A stretch of 64,000 nucleotides of DNA from Chryseobacterium sp. 18061 (GTDB taxonomy: Bacteria; Pseudomonadota; Gammaproteobacteria; Enterobacterales; Enterobacteriaceae), in assembly GCA_902706205.1 (NCBI GenBank), contig CACSKA010000005.1:124001-188000 (forward strand). Direction: 5' to 3'. Below, piece by piece: positions 10,238-21,245 of this stretch. The stretch's first letter is position 1, and each line of letters begins with the position of its first letter. A program made the position numbers and the translations under genes. Below the pieces are notes generated by a model that searched no databases, was not told the origin of the DNA, and saw nothing but the letters and a program-made list of their open reading frames with translations.

Positions 10238-10881
10238 GTTTGCCTGAAACTGTTTTTACACAATCAACCGAAACATAAAAAAACTTTATAATTCATGACT
10301 TTGATTATTTTACATCTGCATTTAGAGTGATTTTCATCAATAAATATGAAGCGTATGAATTTATTTTATGGCGATAAATCATGCCGTTCATCATTATATT
10401 CCTCGCTCGCTTAAGGTTAACTTTCAATCAATTAGCGAGCAGGAAACAATCAGTCATTAATCAATTATTTTTGTATTTATCAACATAAGCTATAATGTCA
10501 CAGGTAAATAAAGGTTAAATTAAGACCAGGTTCGCATTATTATGTTAACCACAGCGCTGCAGCAATACTTTGTTATCATCACCTCAGCCTTTACTTAACA
10601 TATGATTGAAAATTAGCACATATTTATAACACTGCCTTTTCTCGTAAATTCAGGCTAATGTTTTACATAACCTGACATTCAGGAGCATAAGAATGAACTC
10701 AATTTCGCCATGACAGTCTTTTGTGCTCCATGTCGCATAATGAGCATCTTGCTGCTTTCGACGTGAACGCAGGTTGCCAGATTATTTTTAAACAACACTC
10801 GGATTGTCGCATTAATGACCAGACAGCTAAGATCGGGCTTATCCTTCCTAATATCTCCGCCTTCGCGCGGGTGGAGTCAGT
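10238..10881. other. Long AT-rich intergenic region between tdcA and the next gene
   Basis: About 640 bases with no recognised gene. E. coli has tdcR divergent from tdcA here; I see no convincing equivalent. A strong AGGAG at 10681-10685 precedes an ATG at 10693 that opens only a 6-codon frame (MNSISP, stop 10711-10713), perhaps a leader or a decayed gene start. The far end carries the ribosome binding site of the gene at 10882. Confidence 0.45.
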
Positions 10882-11748
10882 ATGTTTGATTCAAAAATGG
10901 CGGACCTACGACAGGGGCAATGGAAAAAACGTCTTCCGCTGCTGGTCTCAAAAGGTGCACGCTGCGGTAATCCTTATGATTACTACGCGGTACATTTGGT
11001 TGATGTCGACCGTAATCGCTATCAACTGGTGGGCTATAAGCATCGCGCTGTGACGCTTGCCCGCTGGGATTATGACGTGGGCCGCTACCTCGACGAGCGC
11101 CGCATCAGCGTGGCGGAACTCGATGCTATGCAAGCAGAAATAATCCATCACCGCAGCTACGGGCCGGTGAGTTTCTCCGGCATTCTTGGCTTCAGCTTTA
11201 ACTATCGCACCCGTTTCACCTATCTCAAAACCCTGTTTAGCCGGGGCAAGGGCAAACTGGTGTCGACGTTTTTCGCCAATAAAGAGCTGAAAAGTCGCGA
11301 CCGTATCGCCCTGCTTAATCTTCTGGTGAATGAATACATTCAGCAACGCCCATCGCGGCTCCACGCTGGGGTGCTGATCGATGAAGTGATTGAGATGCTA
11401 TACGGCAAGCTCTGGTACAAGCACATTCGCAACGAAGAGTTCCGTCGCAAGGTGAGATTGCTGCTGAAATCGCTGATCATCACCGGGGATTTGGCTCAGA
11501 AAGATGACCGCTATTACGTGCAGCCGCAGTCCGTCGCGACGATTGTCGAATTCGAGAAAGAAGAGCGCCGCGTCGAGCAGCAGGACAAAATGCAACGTAA
11601 TTTCGTGCGCCTGATGATTGTCATCACCGCTTCTACGGCGCTGATCACCCTTGCGCTGCTCGGGCTGGCTGGCGTGGTCGATTTGCATAAAGTCTGGGAC
11701 GCCCTCAGCAACCTCAATCCTTTCAGCGTCCTGATGAAGCTGATTTAA
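10882..11748 (+). CDS. Unrecognised protein with C-terminal membrane anchor
   Basis: I do not recognise this 288-residue protein. The start is well supported: GGAG 6 bases before the ATG. The first about 110 residues are basic and aromatic (RQGQWKKRLPLL, then GNPYDYYAVHLVDVDRN), followed by FSFNYRTRFTYLKTLF and a helical middle rich in Arg/Lys/Leu. A charged EKEERRVEQQDKMQ stretch precedes one clear transmembrane helix at about residues 235-260 (LMIVITASTALITLALLG), so the bulk is probably cytoplasmic and tail-anchored. It stands alone, flanked by tdc and by its own terminator. GC content and codon use look like the backbone, so it is not obviously foreign. Confidence 0.75.
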   Translation: MFDSKMADLRQGQWKKRLPLLVSKGARCGNPYDYYAVHLVDVDRNRYQLVGYKHRAVTLARWDYDVGRYLDERRISVAELDAMQAEIIHHRSYGPVSFSGILGFSFNYRTRFTYLKTLFSRGKGKLVSTFFANKELKSRDRIALLNLLVNEYIQQRPSRLHAGVLIDEVIEMLYGKLWYKHIRNEEFRRKVRLLLKSLIITGDLAQKDDRYYVQPQSVATIVEFEKEERRVEQQDKMQRNFVRLMIVITASTALITLALLGLAGVVDLHKVWDALSNLNPFSVLMKLI

Positions 11749-11756
11749 CGTCTGAA

Positions 11757-11792
11757 CAGGGATGCGCGCTCGCCGCATCCCTGTGCCTTTTC
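11757..11792 (+). terminator. Terminator of the 288-aa protein gene
   Basis: Perfect 10-bp stem CAGGGATGCG (11757-11766) with CGCATCCCTG (11774-11783), followed by TGCCTTTTTCC, just after the stop codon at 11746-11748. Confidence 0.85.
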
Positions 11793-11892
11793 CCCTTCCC
11801 AGGTCTATGCTTATCGCGCAGTCGCGGCAAAGCGGCGACGCCGGAATAGAGTGAATCGAACAGGTATTGAAAGTCGGGTATGAAAGCGTAGG

Positions 11893-11916
11893 CCCGGTGA
11901 GCGAAACGCCACCGGG
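11893..11916. repeat. REP-like palindromic element
   Basis: CCCGGTG (11893-11899) pairs with CACCGGG (11910-11916), with inner GCG/CGC pairs. This is the shape of the repetitive extragenic palindromes of enteric bacteria; a related unit lies at 57094-57120. It is located downstream of yqaE. Confidence 0.55.
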
Positions 11917-11938
11917 TAAAAAACGTCACTGATTGAAA

Positions 11939-12097
11939 TCAGTCGCGCGTCTGAACCCAGAACGCGTGGATCAGACCCGGAATATAACCGAGCAGCGTCA
12001 GCACGATGTTAAGGATAAACGCCCAGCCAAATCCTTTACCCAGCAAAACACCCAATGGTGGGATGAGGATGGTAAAAACGATGCGCCAGAAACCCAT
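11939..12097 (-). CDS. yqaE: Small membrane protein YqaE (PMP3/UPF0057 family)
   Basis: A 52-residue protein beginning MGFWRIVFTIIIPPLGVLL and ending GLIHAFWVQTRD, nearly identical to E. coli YqaE as I recall it. Two hydrophobic helices separated by a short GKGFGW turn place it in the inner membrane. PMP3 relatives affect membrane potential under stress; the exact bacterial role is not established. It is the first gene at which gene order agrees with the E. coli yqaE-stpA region. Confidence 0.92.
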   Translation of the reverse strand: MGFWRIVFTILIPPLGVLLGKGFGWAFILNIVLTLLGYIPGLIHAFWVQTRD

Positions 12098-12259
12098 AAA
12101 AACTCCATGAAATTAGTCATGATAAAAAAAGAGAGACATCTCTAAGCGTAGCCATTGTCGCCCGACCTGGCATTTTCGCCCATCGCGTTTACCCTCTTTT
12201 ACCTTTTTAACCCTGCGTGCGCTAAGGTATAACGACAGGCAATAAAAAAGGAGAACACA

Positions 12260-12439
12260 ATGTATTCTGTTGGCGATCTGGTACAACCCAAAATGGGCGG
12301 ACCCAAAATGAAAATCATCGAAATTCACGGCGACCAGATTGTGGCCGTTGCTGCAAGCGATGAACAGGGGGAGAAATATACCCTGAAAGCGGTAGATGTT
12401 GCTCCCTACCATGAAGAAGGCGACTTTGGCGTCTGCTAA
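12260..12439 (+). CDS. YodC-like small protein (DUF2158 family)
   Basis: A 59-residue protein, MYSVGDLVQPKMGGPKM at the start and ending DFGVC. The pattern 'GD.V..K.GGP.M.I' is that of the YodC/DUF2158 group, small cytoplasmic proteins of unknown function. The start is supported by AAGGAG 7 bases before the ATG. It lies divergent from yqaE and convergent with stpA. Confidence 0.75.
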   Translation: MYSVGDLVQPKMGGPKMKIIEIHGDQIVAVAASDEQGEKYTLKAVDVAPYHEEGDFGVC

Positions 12440-12445
12440 ATAAAA

Positions 12446-12470
12446 GCGGTGAGGGAAACCTCACCGCCTT
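12446..12470. terminator. Hairpin terminator between convergent genes
   Basis: GCGGTGAGG (12446-12454), GAAA tetraloop, CCTCACCGC (12459-12467). It lies 6 bases after the YodC-like stop codon and just downstream of stpA, so it can serve both. Confidence 0.75.
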
Positions 12471-12489
12471 CGTTGTTAACGCTTAAATA

Positions 12490-12891
12490 TTAAATTAGAA
12501 AATCATTAAGTGACTTACCGTTAGCAACCGCCTGGGCGATCGGCTTCGGCATTCTGCCCTGACCGGTCCAGGTTTTCTGCTCACCGTTGAAATCAGTAAA
12601 ACGGTATTTTGCCGGGCGAGCCGCACGTTTTTTACTGGTGCCGGTTGGCGCCACAATGTCACCCATCAGGTCATCCGGGGAGATGCCTTCGGATTTCATA
12701 AGCTCAAGCCAGGTATTGATTTTTTCCTGCTTCTCGGCCAAGTTTTCGCGCACGCTTTCTTCTTCGCTACGTTTTTCTTCAGTCACGATCCTGAATTTTT
12801 CCAGCATCTCTTCAAGCACGTCAATGGAGAATTCACGCGTCATGGCGCGCAGGGTACGAATATTATTAAGTTTCTGTAACAGAATTGACAT
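12490..12891 (-). CDS. stpA: H-NS paralogue StpA
   Basis: Nucleoid-associated DNA- and RNA-binding protein with RNA chaperone activity that can form hetero-oligomers with H-NS. 133 residues: N-terminal oligomerisation helices (LNNIRTLRAMTREFSIDVLEEML), a charged coiled-coil linker to about residue 80, and the C-terminal DNA-binding domain with the AT-hook-like loop TWTGQGRMPKP. Position near ygaC/ygaM and the IRTLRAMTREFSIDVLEEML start indicate StpA rather than Hns. Confidence 0.93.
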   Translation of the reverse strand: MSILLQKLNNIRTLRAMTREFSIDVLEEMLEKFRIVTEEKRSEEESVRENLAEKQEKINTWLELMKSEGISPDDLMGDIVAPTGTSKKRAARPAKYRFTDFNGEQKTWTGQGRMPKPIAQAVANGKSLNDFLI

Positions 12892-13582
12892 ATGTTATTT
12901 AAATTCCTTTCCACTGGCTAAAAATTGGCACTGCGTGAACAATTGTATTATATGGTGGAATTATTTACTACCGCTGCGCCTGTCTCTTTTTTGTCACAGC
13001 GACATTATCAAATATATATTTAACCATAGCAGCCTGGACATATTTCTATATATCAGTAAGTGATTACCGGTGACGACTGAATAAATATTGTTGATATTAT
13101 CTGCAGGCACGCCTGACGGAAGGCCAACTCTTTCTTTGCTGTCAGGCGATTACCCCAGCCCACGACCGACCCATCCCTGAATAAAAAGCCACCCAGGACG
13201 CATAGAAAAACCACGGCATTAACAGGATCAACTGCCACAAAAATCGATATACGTAGCGATAAACGCTAAATACTTTTTGATAGATACAATAGGATAAATT
13301 TTGCTCGCTCAATCAGCCCACTGAAACAACCCTGTCGCAGGGTAAGCACCTAACACATTGAAAACAAACACTAAAAATAGCATAAGCAACAAAAATAGCG
13401 TTATGCGATGAAAACGTCTCCGTGCAGAGTATTTTATTGACAAAACGCGTATAAATAAAAATTTTGAGCTAGTTGTTACTTTTAATCCAGATGGATATTC
13501 TATGCAGGAAAACAGAGCCAACCCAAAGCACTGTTAAGCACGCTAAAAACCGTTTCTACCTCTTTCTTCAAGGAGCATACCG
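12892..13582. other. AT-rich stpA-alaE intergenic region with possible small membrane ORFs
   Basis: About 690 bases without a recognised gene. The stpA promoter lies at the left end and the alaE ribosome binding site (AAGGAG, 13570-13575) at the right end. On the minus strand two overlapping hydrophobic frames occur: one ends at 13309 (up to 70 codons from ATG 13521, ending TGLFQWAD) and one runs 13312-13142 (56 codons from a TTG that overlaps the first stop, containing FLWQLILLMPWFFYASW). They may be chance products of T-rich sequence. Confidence 0.35.
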
Positions 13583-14020
13583 ATGTTCTCTGCGCAGTCT
13601 CGCCTGCGTCATGCGGCAGCAGACACTTTCGCCATGGTGGTCTACTGCTCCGTCGTGAACATGTTGATTGAAATATTTCTCTCCGGTATGAGCTTTGAGC
13701 AGTCACTTTCTTCGCGTCTGGTGGCTATCCCGGTCAACATTTTAATTGCATGGCCATACGGTTTTTACCGTGACTGGATGATGCGTCATGCCCGCCGGTT
13801 GAGCCCGTCAAAATGGATGAAAAACCTCGCCGACGTCATAGCCTATGTGACGTTTCAGTCGCCGGTGTATGTCTTGATTTTACTGTCGGTAGGCGCTGAC
13901 TGGCATCAGATTGCCGCAGCGGTAAGCTCGAATATCGTGGTGTCGATGATGATGGGCGCGGTTTACGGGTATTTCCTCGATTATTGCCGCCGTCTGTTTC
14001 GCGTCAGTCAATACGCCTGA
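13583..14020 (+). CDS. alaE: L-alanine exporter AlaE
   Basis: Inner-membrane exporter that lowers toxic intracellular L-alanine. 145 residues with four hydrophobic segments; diagnostic stretches are [52 protein letters not shown] and a final [18 protein letters not shown]. coli AlaE (YgaW) is 149 residues. A good AAGGAG lies 7 bases before the ATG. It is transcribed divergently from stpA, as in E. coli. Confidence 0.95.
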   Translation: MFSAQSRLRHAAADTFAMVVYCSVVNMLIEIFLSGMSFEQSLSSRLVAIPVNILIAWPYGFYRDWMMRHARRLSPSKWMKNLADVIAYVTFQSPVYVLILLSVGADWHQIAAAVSSNIVVSMMMGAVYGYFLDYCRRLFRVSQYA

Positions 14021-14026
14021 CGCTGA

Positions 14027-14153
14027 TATACTCTAAATAATTCAAGTTGCAGGCAGACGGCAAACCTGCGAGTCCCCGGGAGCTTACTCAAGTAAGTGAC
14101 TGGGGTGAGCTGGTGTAGCCAACGCACATGCGGCTTGAAGTATGACGAGTATA
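14027..14153. repeat. ERIC (IRU) element, full length
   Basis: About 127 bases starting ATATACTCTAAATAATTCAAG and ending GCTTGAAGTATGACGAGTAT, with the conserved core AGCTTACTCAAGTAAGTGAC and TGGGGTGAGC. This is the enterobacterial repetitive intergenic consensus. It is located between the convergent alaE and ygaC genes, in line with its usual placement in transcribed intergenic DNA. Confidence 0.92.
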
Positions 14154-14187
14154 AATGCCACGACTGGCCAGACTGCCAGTCGTAGGC

Positions 14188-14532
14188 TTATAACCCGTCG
14201 CCAAAAAGTCCATTCAGAAAACGCTCAAGCGCAATGCGAGAGCTGAAGCCGTGCGGTATTCCATAATGCTGTTGCGCATCGCCGCCTAAATAAAGCGGAA
14301 ACTGCTGATAATGGTCGCAGGTTTTAATGTCTGAAGCCGGGTCCGCCAGCATATTGCTGCGCTCTTTAAGGGCCGGATGAATGATAAGCGCCGTTCTGCC
14401 CATCCTCGCTTCGCGATTCACATAGACATAATTATCGCCACGGCGGTAGCCGTAAATTTTCTGCGTCACGTCGTCCATCGTGAAACCGACTTTTTCAAGA
14501 ACGCGCGCTACCTCATCAGGTCGTAAATACAT
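14188..14532 (-). CDS. ygaC: Conserved protein YgaC (DUF2002)
   Basis: A 114-residue soluble protein starting [20 protein letters not shown] and containing [17 protein letters not shown] and [12 protein letters not shown]. It matches the YgaC family as I recall it; no biochemical function is established. It is divergent from ygaM, the E. coli arrangement. No transmembrane or signal sequence is visible. Confidence 0.88.
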   Translation of the reverse strand: MYLRPDEVARVLEKVGFTMDDVTQKIYGYRRGDNYVYVNREARMGRTALIIHPALKERSNMLADPASDIKTCDHYQQFPLYLGGDAQQHYGIPHGFSSRIALERFLNGLFGDGL

Positions 14533-14692
14533 AGTGTTTCCTCGTTATCCTGTACAGCCACGCCACCTTACAGTATTCAGCATTAGCATCGCTTTCAGAA
14601 AAATCCATAAACGGCTTAATCAGGCGTGATTCATCTCAGAGGATTGAAATCTGTCCTAGACTTAAAGTCACCGTTAATCAGGGGAGGATCCC

Positions 14693-15019
14693 ATGTTCAA
14701 CAGACCTAATCGCAACGATGTAGATGATGGCGTTCAGGATATTCAAAACGATGTAAGCCAACTGGCCGACTCGCTGGAAGAGGTGCTGAAGTCCTGGGGC
14801 AGCGATGCCAAAGGCGAATCGGATAACGCCCAGCGCAAAGCCAAAGCATTGCTGCGTGAAACCCGCGCCAGGATGCATGGTCGCACCCGCGTCCAGCAGG
14901 CAGCGCGTGATGCCGTAGGGTGTGCGGACAGCTTTATCCGCGATAAACCATGGCAAACGGTGGGTGCCGCCGCTGCGGTCGGTATCTTTATTGGCGCGTT
15001 ACTGAGTATGCGTCGATAA
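14693..15019 (+). CDS. ygaM: YgaM, ElaB/YqjD-family ribosome-associated membrane protein
   Basis: 108 residues: an N-terminal charged amphipathic region with coiled-coil character (VQDIQNDVSQLADSLEEVLKSWG), then one C-terminal transmembrane helix (VGAAAAVGIFIGALL) ending in MRR. This is the DUF883 ElaB/YgaM/YqjD architecture; YqjD and ElaB are known to tether ribosomes to the inner membrane in stationary phase, and YgaM is assumed similar. GGGGAGG before ATG 14693 is a strong ribosome binding site. Confidence 0.9.
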   Translation: MFNRPNRNDVDDGVQDIQNDVSQLADSLEEVLKSWGSDAKGESDNAQRKAKALLRETRARMHGRTRVQQAARDAVGCADSFIRDKPWQTVGAAAAVGIFIGALLSMRR

Positions 15020-15072
15020 TTCATACCCTAAATAACCAGGCGTAATGCTGATAATAAATATGCGTCCGCCCC

Positions 15073-15100
15073 GGCAGGCTTGTGGTCTGCCGGGGTTTTT
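15073..15100. terminator. Hairpin between ygaM and the MocR gene
   Basis: CCGGCAG (15073-15079) and CTGCCGG (15089-15095) form a stem followed by GGTTTTTATTTTA on the plus strand. It terminates ygaM and lies just past the stop of the convergent MocR-type gene. Confidence 0.75.
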
Positions 15101-16451
15101 ATTTTATGGCCTGGTAGAGCATTTTCGCCTGCTGCTGCGCCATTGCCAGACTTGAGATATTGGTGAAGCTCATCAACAACCCCGATTCACCCTGACTATT
15201 GAGCCGCCAGTCGCTTAATGCCTGAACCGCCAACCGGGCCTGGCGCCCACGGCGGGCAAGTTCGTGACAGTCACCGTCGACCCTCATCACCAGCTGAATC
15301 CCCCCCTGCTGCGGCACGACGTGAAACCCTTGCTCCGCCAGCGCCTGCTCCAGCCACTGACGCCGCTGGGCATAGTGTTGCCGCATCTTTTTCAGATGTC
15401 GCCAGAAATGCCCTTCGCGCATGAAATCTGCCATCGTTTGCTGCCACAACAGCGGCACGCCGCACGCCGCCAGCGACGCCTGCTGACGAAACACGGCCAC
15501 CTGTGGTAGCGGCACCACCAGCCAGGCGGTGCGCAGTGCGGGAAACATCGATTTACTGAACGTTCCGGCGTAAATCACCCGCTGCGGCGCATCCAGGCTT
15601 TTAATCGGCGGCAGCGGTTTGCCCTGATAACGAAATTCGCTGTCGTAGTCATCTTCGATGATCCACGCTTCCCTGTGCATGGCCCAGTCCAGCAGCTGAT
15701 GGCGGCGCGGGAGTGACAGCGCTACGCCCAGTGGGCTCTGATGCGCGGGCGTCAGCAGCGCAAAACGCGCATCCGGGGCCAGTCGTAGCCCTTCATCTAT
15801 CCGCATGCCTTCGTCATCCACCGGCACCGGACAACACGCGATGCCCTGACGGGCGATTAGCGGGCGGATCAACGGAAAACCGGGATCTTCCAGCCAGATT
15901 TTATCCCCCGACTGGCCGAGCGTGTTCAGGATCAGTCCCATCGACGCCGCATAGCCCGTGGTGATAAATACCTGTTCCGGCAGACACTCAATGCTGCGGG
16001 AAAAACGCAGGTATTCGACAATCGCACTGCGCAGCGCCATTTCGCCGCACACATCACCGAGCGCCAGATCGAAGCGCGTCTGGGTGCGCAGCCGCCGCCC
16101 CATCACCCGCGCCCACTGCGCACGCGGGAACAAATCCAGGGCAGGCAACCCCATCTGGAACGGTTGCGGCTCAGGCTGCTCATCGCCGTACCACATCGGT
16201 TCCGGCGCGACGGGCGCTGGCACCACACCTGCACTGACAAACGTTCCCGCCTGTCCGCGTCGCTCCAGCCAACCCTGCGCCACCAGCTCACCGTAGGCGG
16301 CTTCGACTGTGGCGCGCGAGACGCCAAGTCCCTGGGCGTAGACCCGGCTGGCAGGCAGCCGTTTACCCGGCGCGAGATCGCCCTGCTCAATGGCAGCTTT
16401 AAGCTGGCGGGAGATTTGCTGGTAGCGTGGTCCACGAGAGATGTCATTCAT
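15099..16451 (-). CDS. MocR-type (GntR/aminotransferase-like) transcription regulator
   Basis: 450 residues with the two-part MocR architecture. An N-terminal GntR winged helix (residues about 5-70, GKRLPASRVYAQGLGVSRATVE) is joined to a fold-type I aminotransferase-like domain with a PLP-lysine region (YAGTFSKSMFPALR) and IIEDDYDSEFRY. Such proteins sense PLP or amino-compound ligands and usually control an adjacent divergent gene, here the carboxymuconolactone-decarboxylase-family gene at 16537. PdxR is the best-known relative, but no PLP-synthesis gene is next to it. The ligand is unknown. Confidence 0.85.
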   Translation of the reverse strand: MNDISRGPRYQQISRQLKAAIEQGDLAPGKRLPASRVYAQGLGVSRATVEAAYGELVAQGWLERRGQAGTFVSAGVVPAPVAPEPMWYGDEQPEPQPFQMGLPALDLFPRAQWARVMGRRLRTQTRFDLALGDVCGEMALRSAIVEYLRFSRSIECLPEQVFITTGYAASMGLILNTLGQSGDKIWLEDPGFPLIRPLIARQGIACCPVPVDDEGMRIDEGLRLAPDARFALLTPAHQSPLGVALSLPRRHQLLDWAMHREAWIIEDDYDSEFRYQGKPLPPIKSLDAPQRVIYAGTFSKSMFPALRTAWLVVPLPQVAVFRQQASLAACGVPLLWQQTMADFMREGHFWRHLKKMRQHYAQRRQWLEQALAEQGFHVVPQQGGIQLVMRVDGDCHELARRGRQARLAVQALSDWRLNSQGESGLLMSFTNISSLAMAQQQAKMLYQAIK

Positions 16452-16501
16452 GGTCTGGTTTTTTACTCAAAATATGGCTCTCTTTAGCAGACCATTATAG
16501 T
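16450..16501. promoter_or_regulatory. Probable operator/promoter between MocR gene and divergent target
   Basis: ATGGTCT (16450-16456) is repeated inversely as AGACCAT (16489-16495), and a related direct copy ATGGCTCT sits at 16474-16481. Such repeats in a short divergent region suit a MocR regulator. TATAGT (16496-16501) could be the -10 of the plus-strand gene. Its function is inferred only from position. Confidence 0.45.
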
Positions 16502-16536
16502 GCTAAAGTTCAGCCATCGTTAAGAGGAGAAACCCG

Positions 16537-16968
16537 ATGACCACATTACGTCAGCCGTACTATGAACTGAGCCCTGAAGTCTATGCCGCCTTTGTGCAAG
16601 CAAGTAATGCGCTTGAGCACAGCGAGCTGGATCTGTCGTTGATTGAACTGGTGTATCTGCGCGTATCGCAGATTAACGGCTGTGCTTTCTGCCTGGAGAT
16701 GCACAGTAAAGCGCTGCGCAAACAGGGCGTTGGGCAGGTGAAGCTGGACGCGCTGGCCGGCTGGAGCGTGAGTCAGCAGTTCTCCGACCGTGAGCGAGCG
16801 GCGCTGGCCTGGGCGGAGGATGTGACCGACATTGCCCGCACCCGTGCGGAAGATGCGGTATATGAGCCGCTGCTGGCTTATTTCAGCGCGAAAGAAATCA
16901 GCGAACTGACCTTTGCCATCAGCCTGATGAATGCCTTTAACCGTCTCGCCGTCAGTATGCGCATGTAA
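16537..16968 (+). CDS. Carboxymuconolactone decarboxylase / AhpD-family protein
   Basis: 143 residues of the CMD/AhpD fold. The redox motif GCAFCLEMHSKALR (CxxC followed by ExxH) is present near residues 50-63, so an alkylhydroperoxidase or thiol-based peroxidatic activity is more likely than lactone decarboxylation. GAGGAG upstream of ATG 16537 is a good ribosome binding site. It is divergent from the MocR regulator, which probably controls it. The physiological substrate cannot be read from sequence. Confidence 0.85.
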   Translation: MTTLRQPYYELSPEVYAAFVQASNALEHSELDLSLIELVYLRVSQINGCAFCLEMHSKALRKQGVGQVKLDALAGWSVSQQFSDRERAALAWAEDVTDIARTRAEDAVYEPLLAYFSAKEISELTFAISLMNAFNRLAVSMRM

Positions 16969-16988
16969 TTTCAGTCAAAAAACCTCGC

Positions 16989-17014
16989 CCTCGCTACGCT
17001 CGTTAGCGGGGGCA
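16989..17014 (+). terminator. Probable terminator downstream of the AhpD-family gene
   Basis: GCCCTCGCTA and TAGCGGGGGC form an imperfect 10-bp stem around a 6-7-base loop shortly after the stop at 16966-16968. There is no strong T run. Confidence 0.5.
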
Positions 17015-17029
17015 AATCAATTCAAAATA

Positions 17030-17074
17030 ACTATATATTGTATGGTTGAAGTTTTTATTAACTACATCTAGTAT
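17030..17074. promoter_or_regulatory. Pair of NrdR boxes upstream of nrdH
   Basis: ACTATATATTGTAT (17030-17043) and ACTACATCTAGTAT (17061-17074) share 11 of 14 positions and start exactly 31 bp apart, i.e. three helical turns. This is the known layout of NrdR repressor boxes in front of enterobacterial nrd operons. NrdR would repress nrdHIEF when dATP is high. Confidence 0.75.
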
Positions 17075-17149
17075 TCCTTTTGAAGAGACACCCCCACAAC
17101 CGACGCTCACTTTCGCGCCGCTTTGTCATTTTAAACGGAAATACGAATC

Positions 17150-17395
17150 ATGCGCATTACTATTTACACTCGAAACGACTGCGTTCAATGCCACGCCACC
17201 AAACGAGCGATGGAATCCCGGGGCTTTGAGTTTGAGATGGTGAACATCGACCACGATCCTGCCGCCGCTGACACTCTGCGCGAGCAAGGATTCCGCTCTC
17301 TACCGGTGGTTTTCGCCGGGGAAGAAAGCTGGTCAGGTTTCCGCCCGGACATGATCAACCGCCTGCGCCCTGAGGCGACCGCGGCTCGCGCATGA
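17150..17395 (+). CDS. nrdH: Glutaredoxin-like protein NrdH
   Basis: 81-residue thioredoxin-fold electron donor for the class Ib ribonucleotide reductase. It has the redox motif CVQC at residues 11-14, the WSGFRPD motif characteristic of NrdH near residue 61, and SLPVV as the cis-proline strand. Reduced by thioredoxin reductase in characterised members. First gene of nrdHIEF; its stop overlaps nrdI (ATGA). Confidence 0.96.
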   Translation: MRITIYTRNDCVQCHATKRAMESRGFEFEMVNIDHDPAAADTLREQGFRSLPVVFAGEESWSGFRPDMINRLRPEATAARA

Positions 17396-17774
17396 GCACC
17401 CTCGTCTACTTCTCCAGCAGTTCCGAAAACACACTGCGCTTTATTGAGCGTTTAGGGCTGCCCGCGGTGCGTATTCCGCTTAACGAACGCGAACGTATTC
17501 AGGTAGACGAGCCGTACATTCTGGTGGTGCCAAGCTACGGCGGTGGCGGTACAGCGGGCGCTGTGCCTCGCCAGGTGATCCGTTTTTTAAATGACCCGCA
17601 CAATCGCGCGCTGATCCGCGGCGTGATTGCTTCGGGAAACCGAAACTTTGGCGAGGCCTACGCCCGCGCCGGAGACGTGATTGCGCAGAAATGTGACGTG
17701 CCTTATCTCTACCGTTTTGAGCTGATGGGCACCCCGAGCGATATCGATAATGTGCGAAAAGGAGTGAGCGAATT

Positions 17775-17802
<28 letters not shown>
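17392..17802 (+). CDS. nrdI: Flavodoxin-like protein NrdI
   Basis: 136-residue FMN protein that supplies the oxidant for assembling the dimanganese-tyrosyl cofactor of NrdF. FMN-phosphate loop [12 protein letters not shown] near the N-terminus and VPSYGGGG and ASGNRNFG loops around the isoalloxazine site are visible. It overlaps nrdH by 4 bases and nrdE by 28, indicating tight translational coupling. Confidence 0.96.
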
Positions 17803-20892
<3,090 letters not shown>

Positions 20893-20900
20893 CGCTGATT

Positions 20901-20932
20901 CGCGAGGGAAATATGCCCACATTTCCTTCGCG
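20901..20932 (+). terminator. Hairpin downstream of nrdF
   Basis: CGCGAGGGAAAT (20901-20912) pairs with ATTTCCTTCGCG (20921-20932) with one G-U pair, 8 bases after the nrdF stop. No T run follows, so it may stabilise mRNA or be a weak terminator. Confidence 0.6.
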
Positions 20933-21149
20933 GATATTTACCTCGGCGCCAATTTTTTCCTGCCAAATATCCCTTTTAGCGCTTTCGCGATTTTAACCTT
21001 GCGAACTGTCCGAATTATTCAGATTTAGCCAAAATTTTCAGTAACTGACAAAAAATATCGGCAAAAAACCGTCTCCGCTCAGCCCTTATATCATGGGGGC
21101 ATCACGCCTGTTGCCGCCGGAAATGCCCGCATCGTTAGGACATTGAGGG

Positions 21150-21177
21150 TTGTCTCAGAATCTGAGTATGTTAGGGT
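21150..21177 (+). promoter_or_regulatory. proU main promoter
   Basis: TTGTCT (21150-21155), 16-base spacer and TAGGGT (21172-21177). The context TATGTTAGGGTAGA is the E. coli proU P2 -10 region as I remember it. The remaining nrdF-proV interval (20933-21245) holds no gene; the AT-rich leader down to proV, including ATATCGACATAATTAAATAA, corresponds to the H-NS/RNase III-controlled proU leader of E. coli. Confidence 0.7.
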
Positions 21178-21245
21178 AGATCCAGTCAATTATTTCCATC
21201 AGGTAGCATATCGACATAATTAAATAACAGGAATCAGTTTATTGC

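Noticed and set aside
10721..11053. 110-codon plus-strand ORF upstream of and overlapping the 288-aa gene
   Set aside because: It overlaps the well-supported gene at 10882 in another frame, has no good ribosome binding site and gives no recognisable protein.
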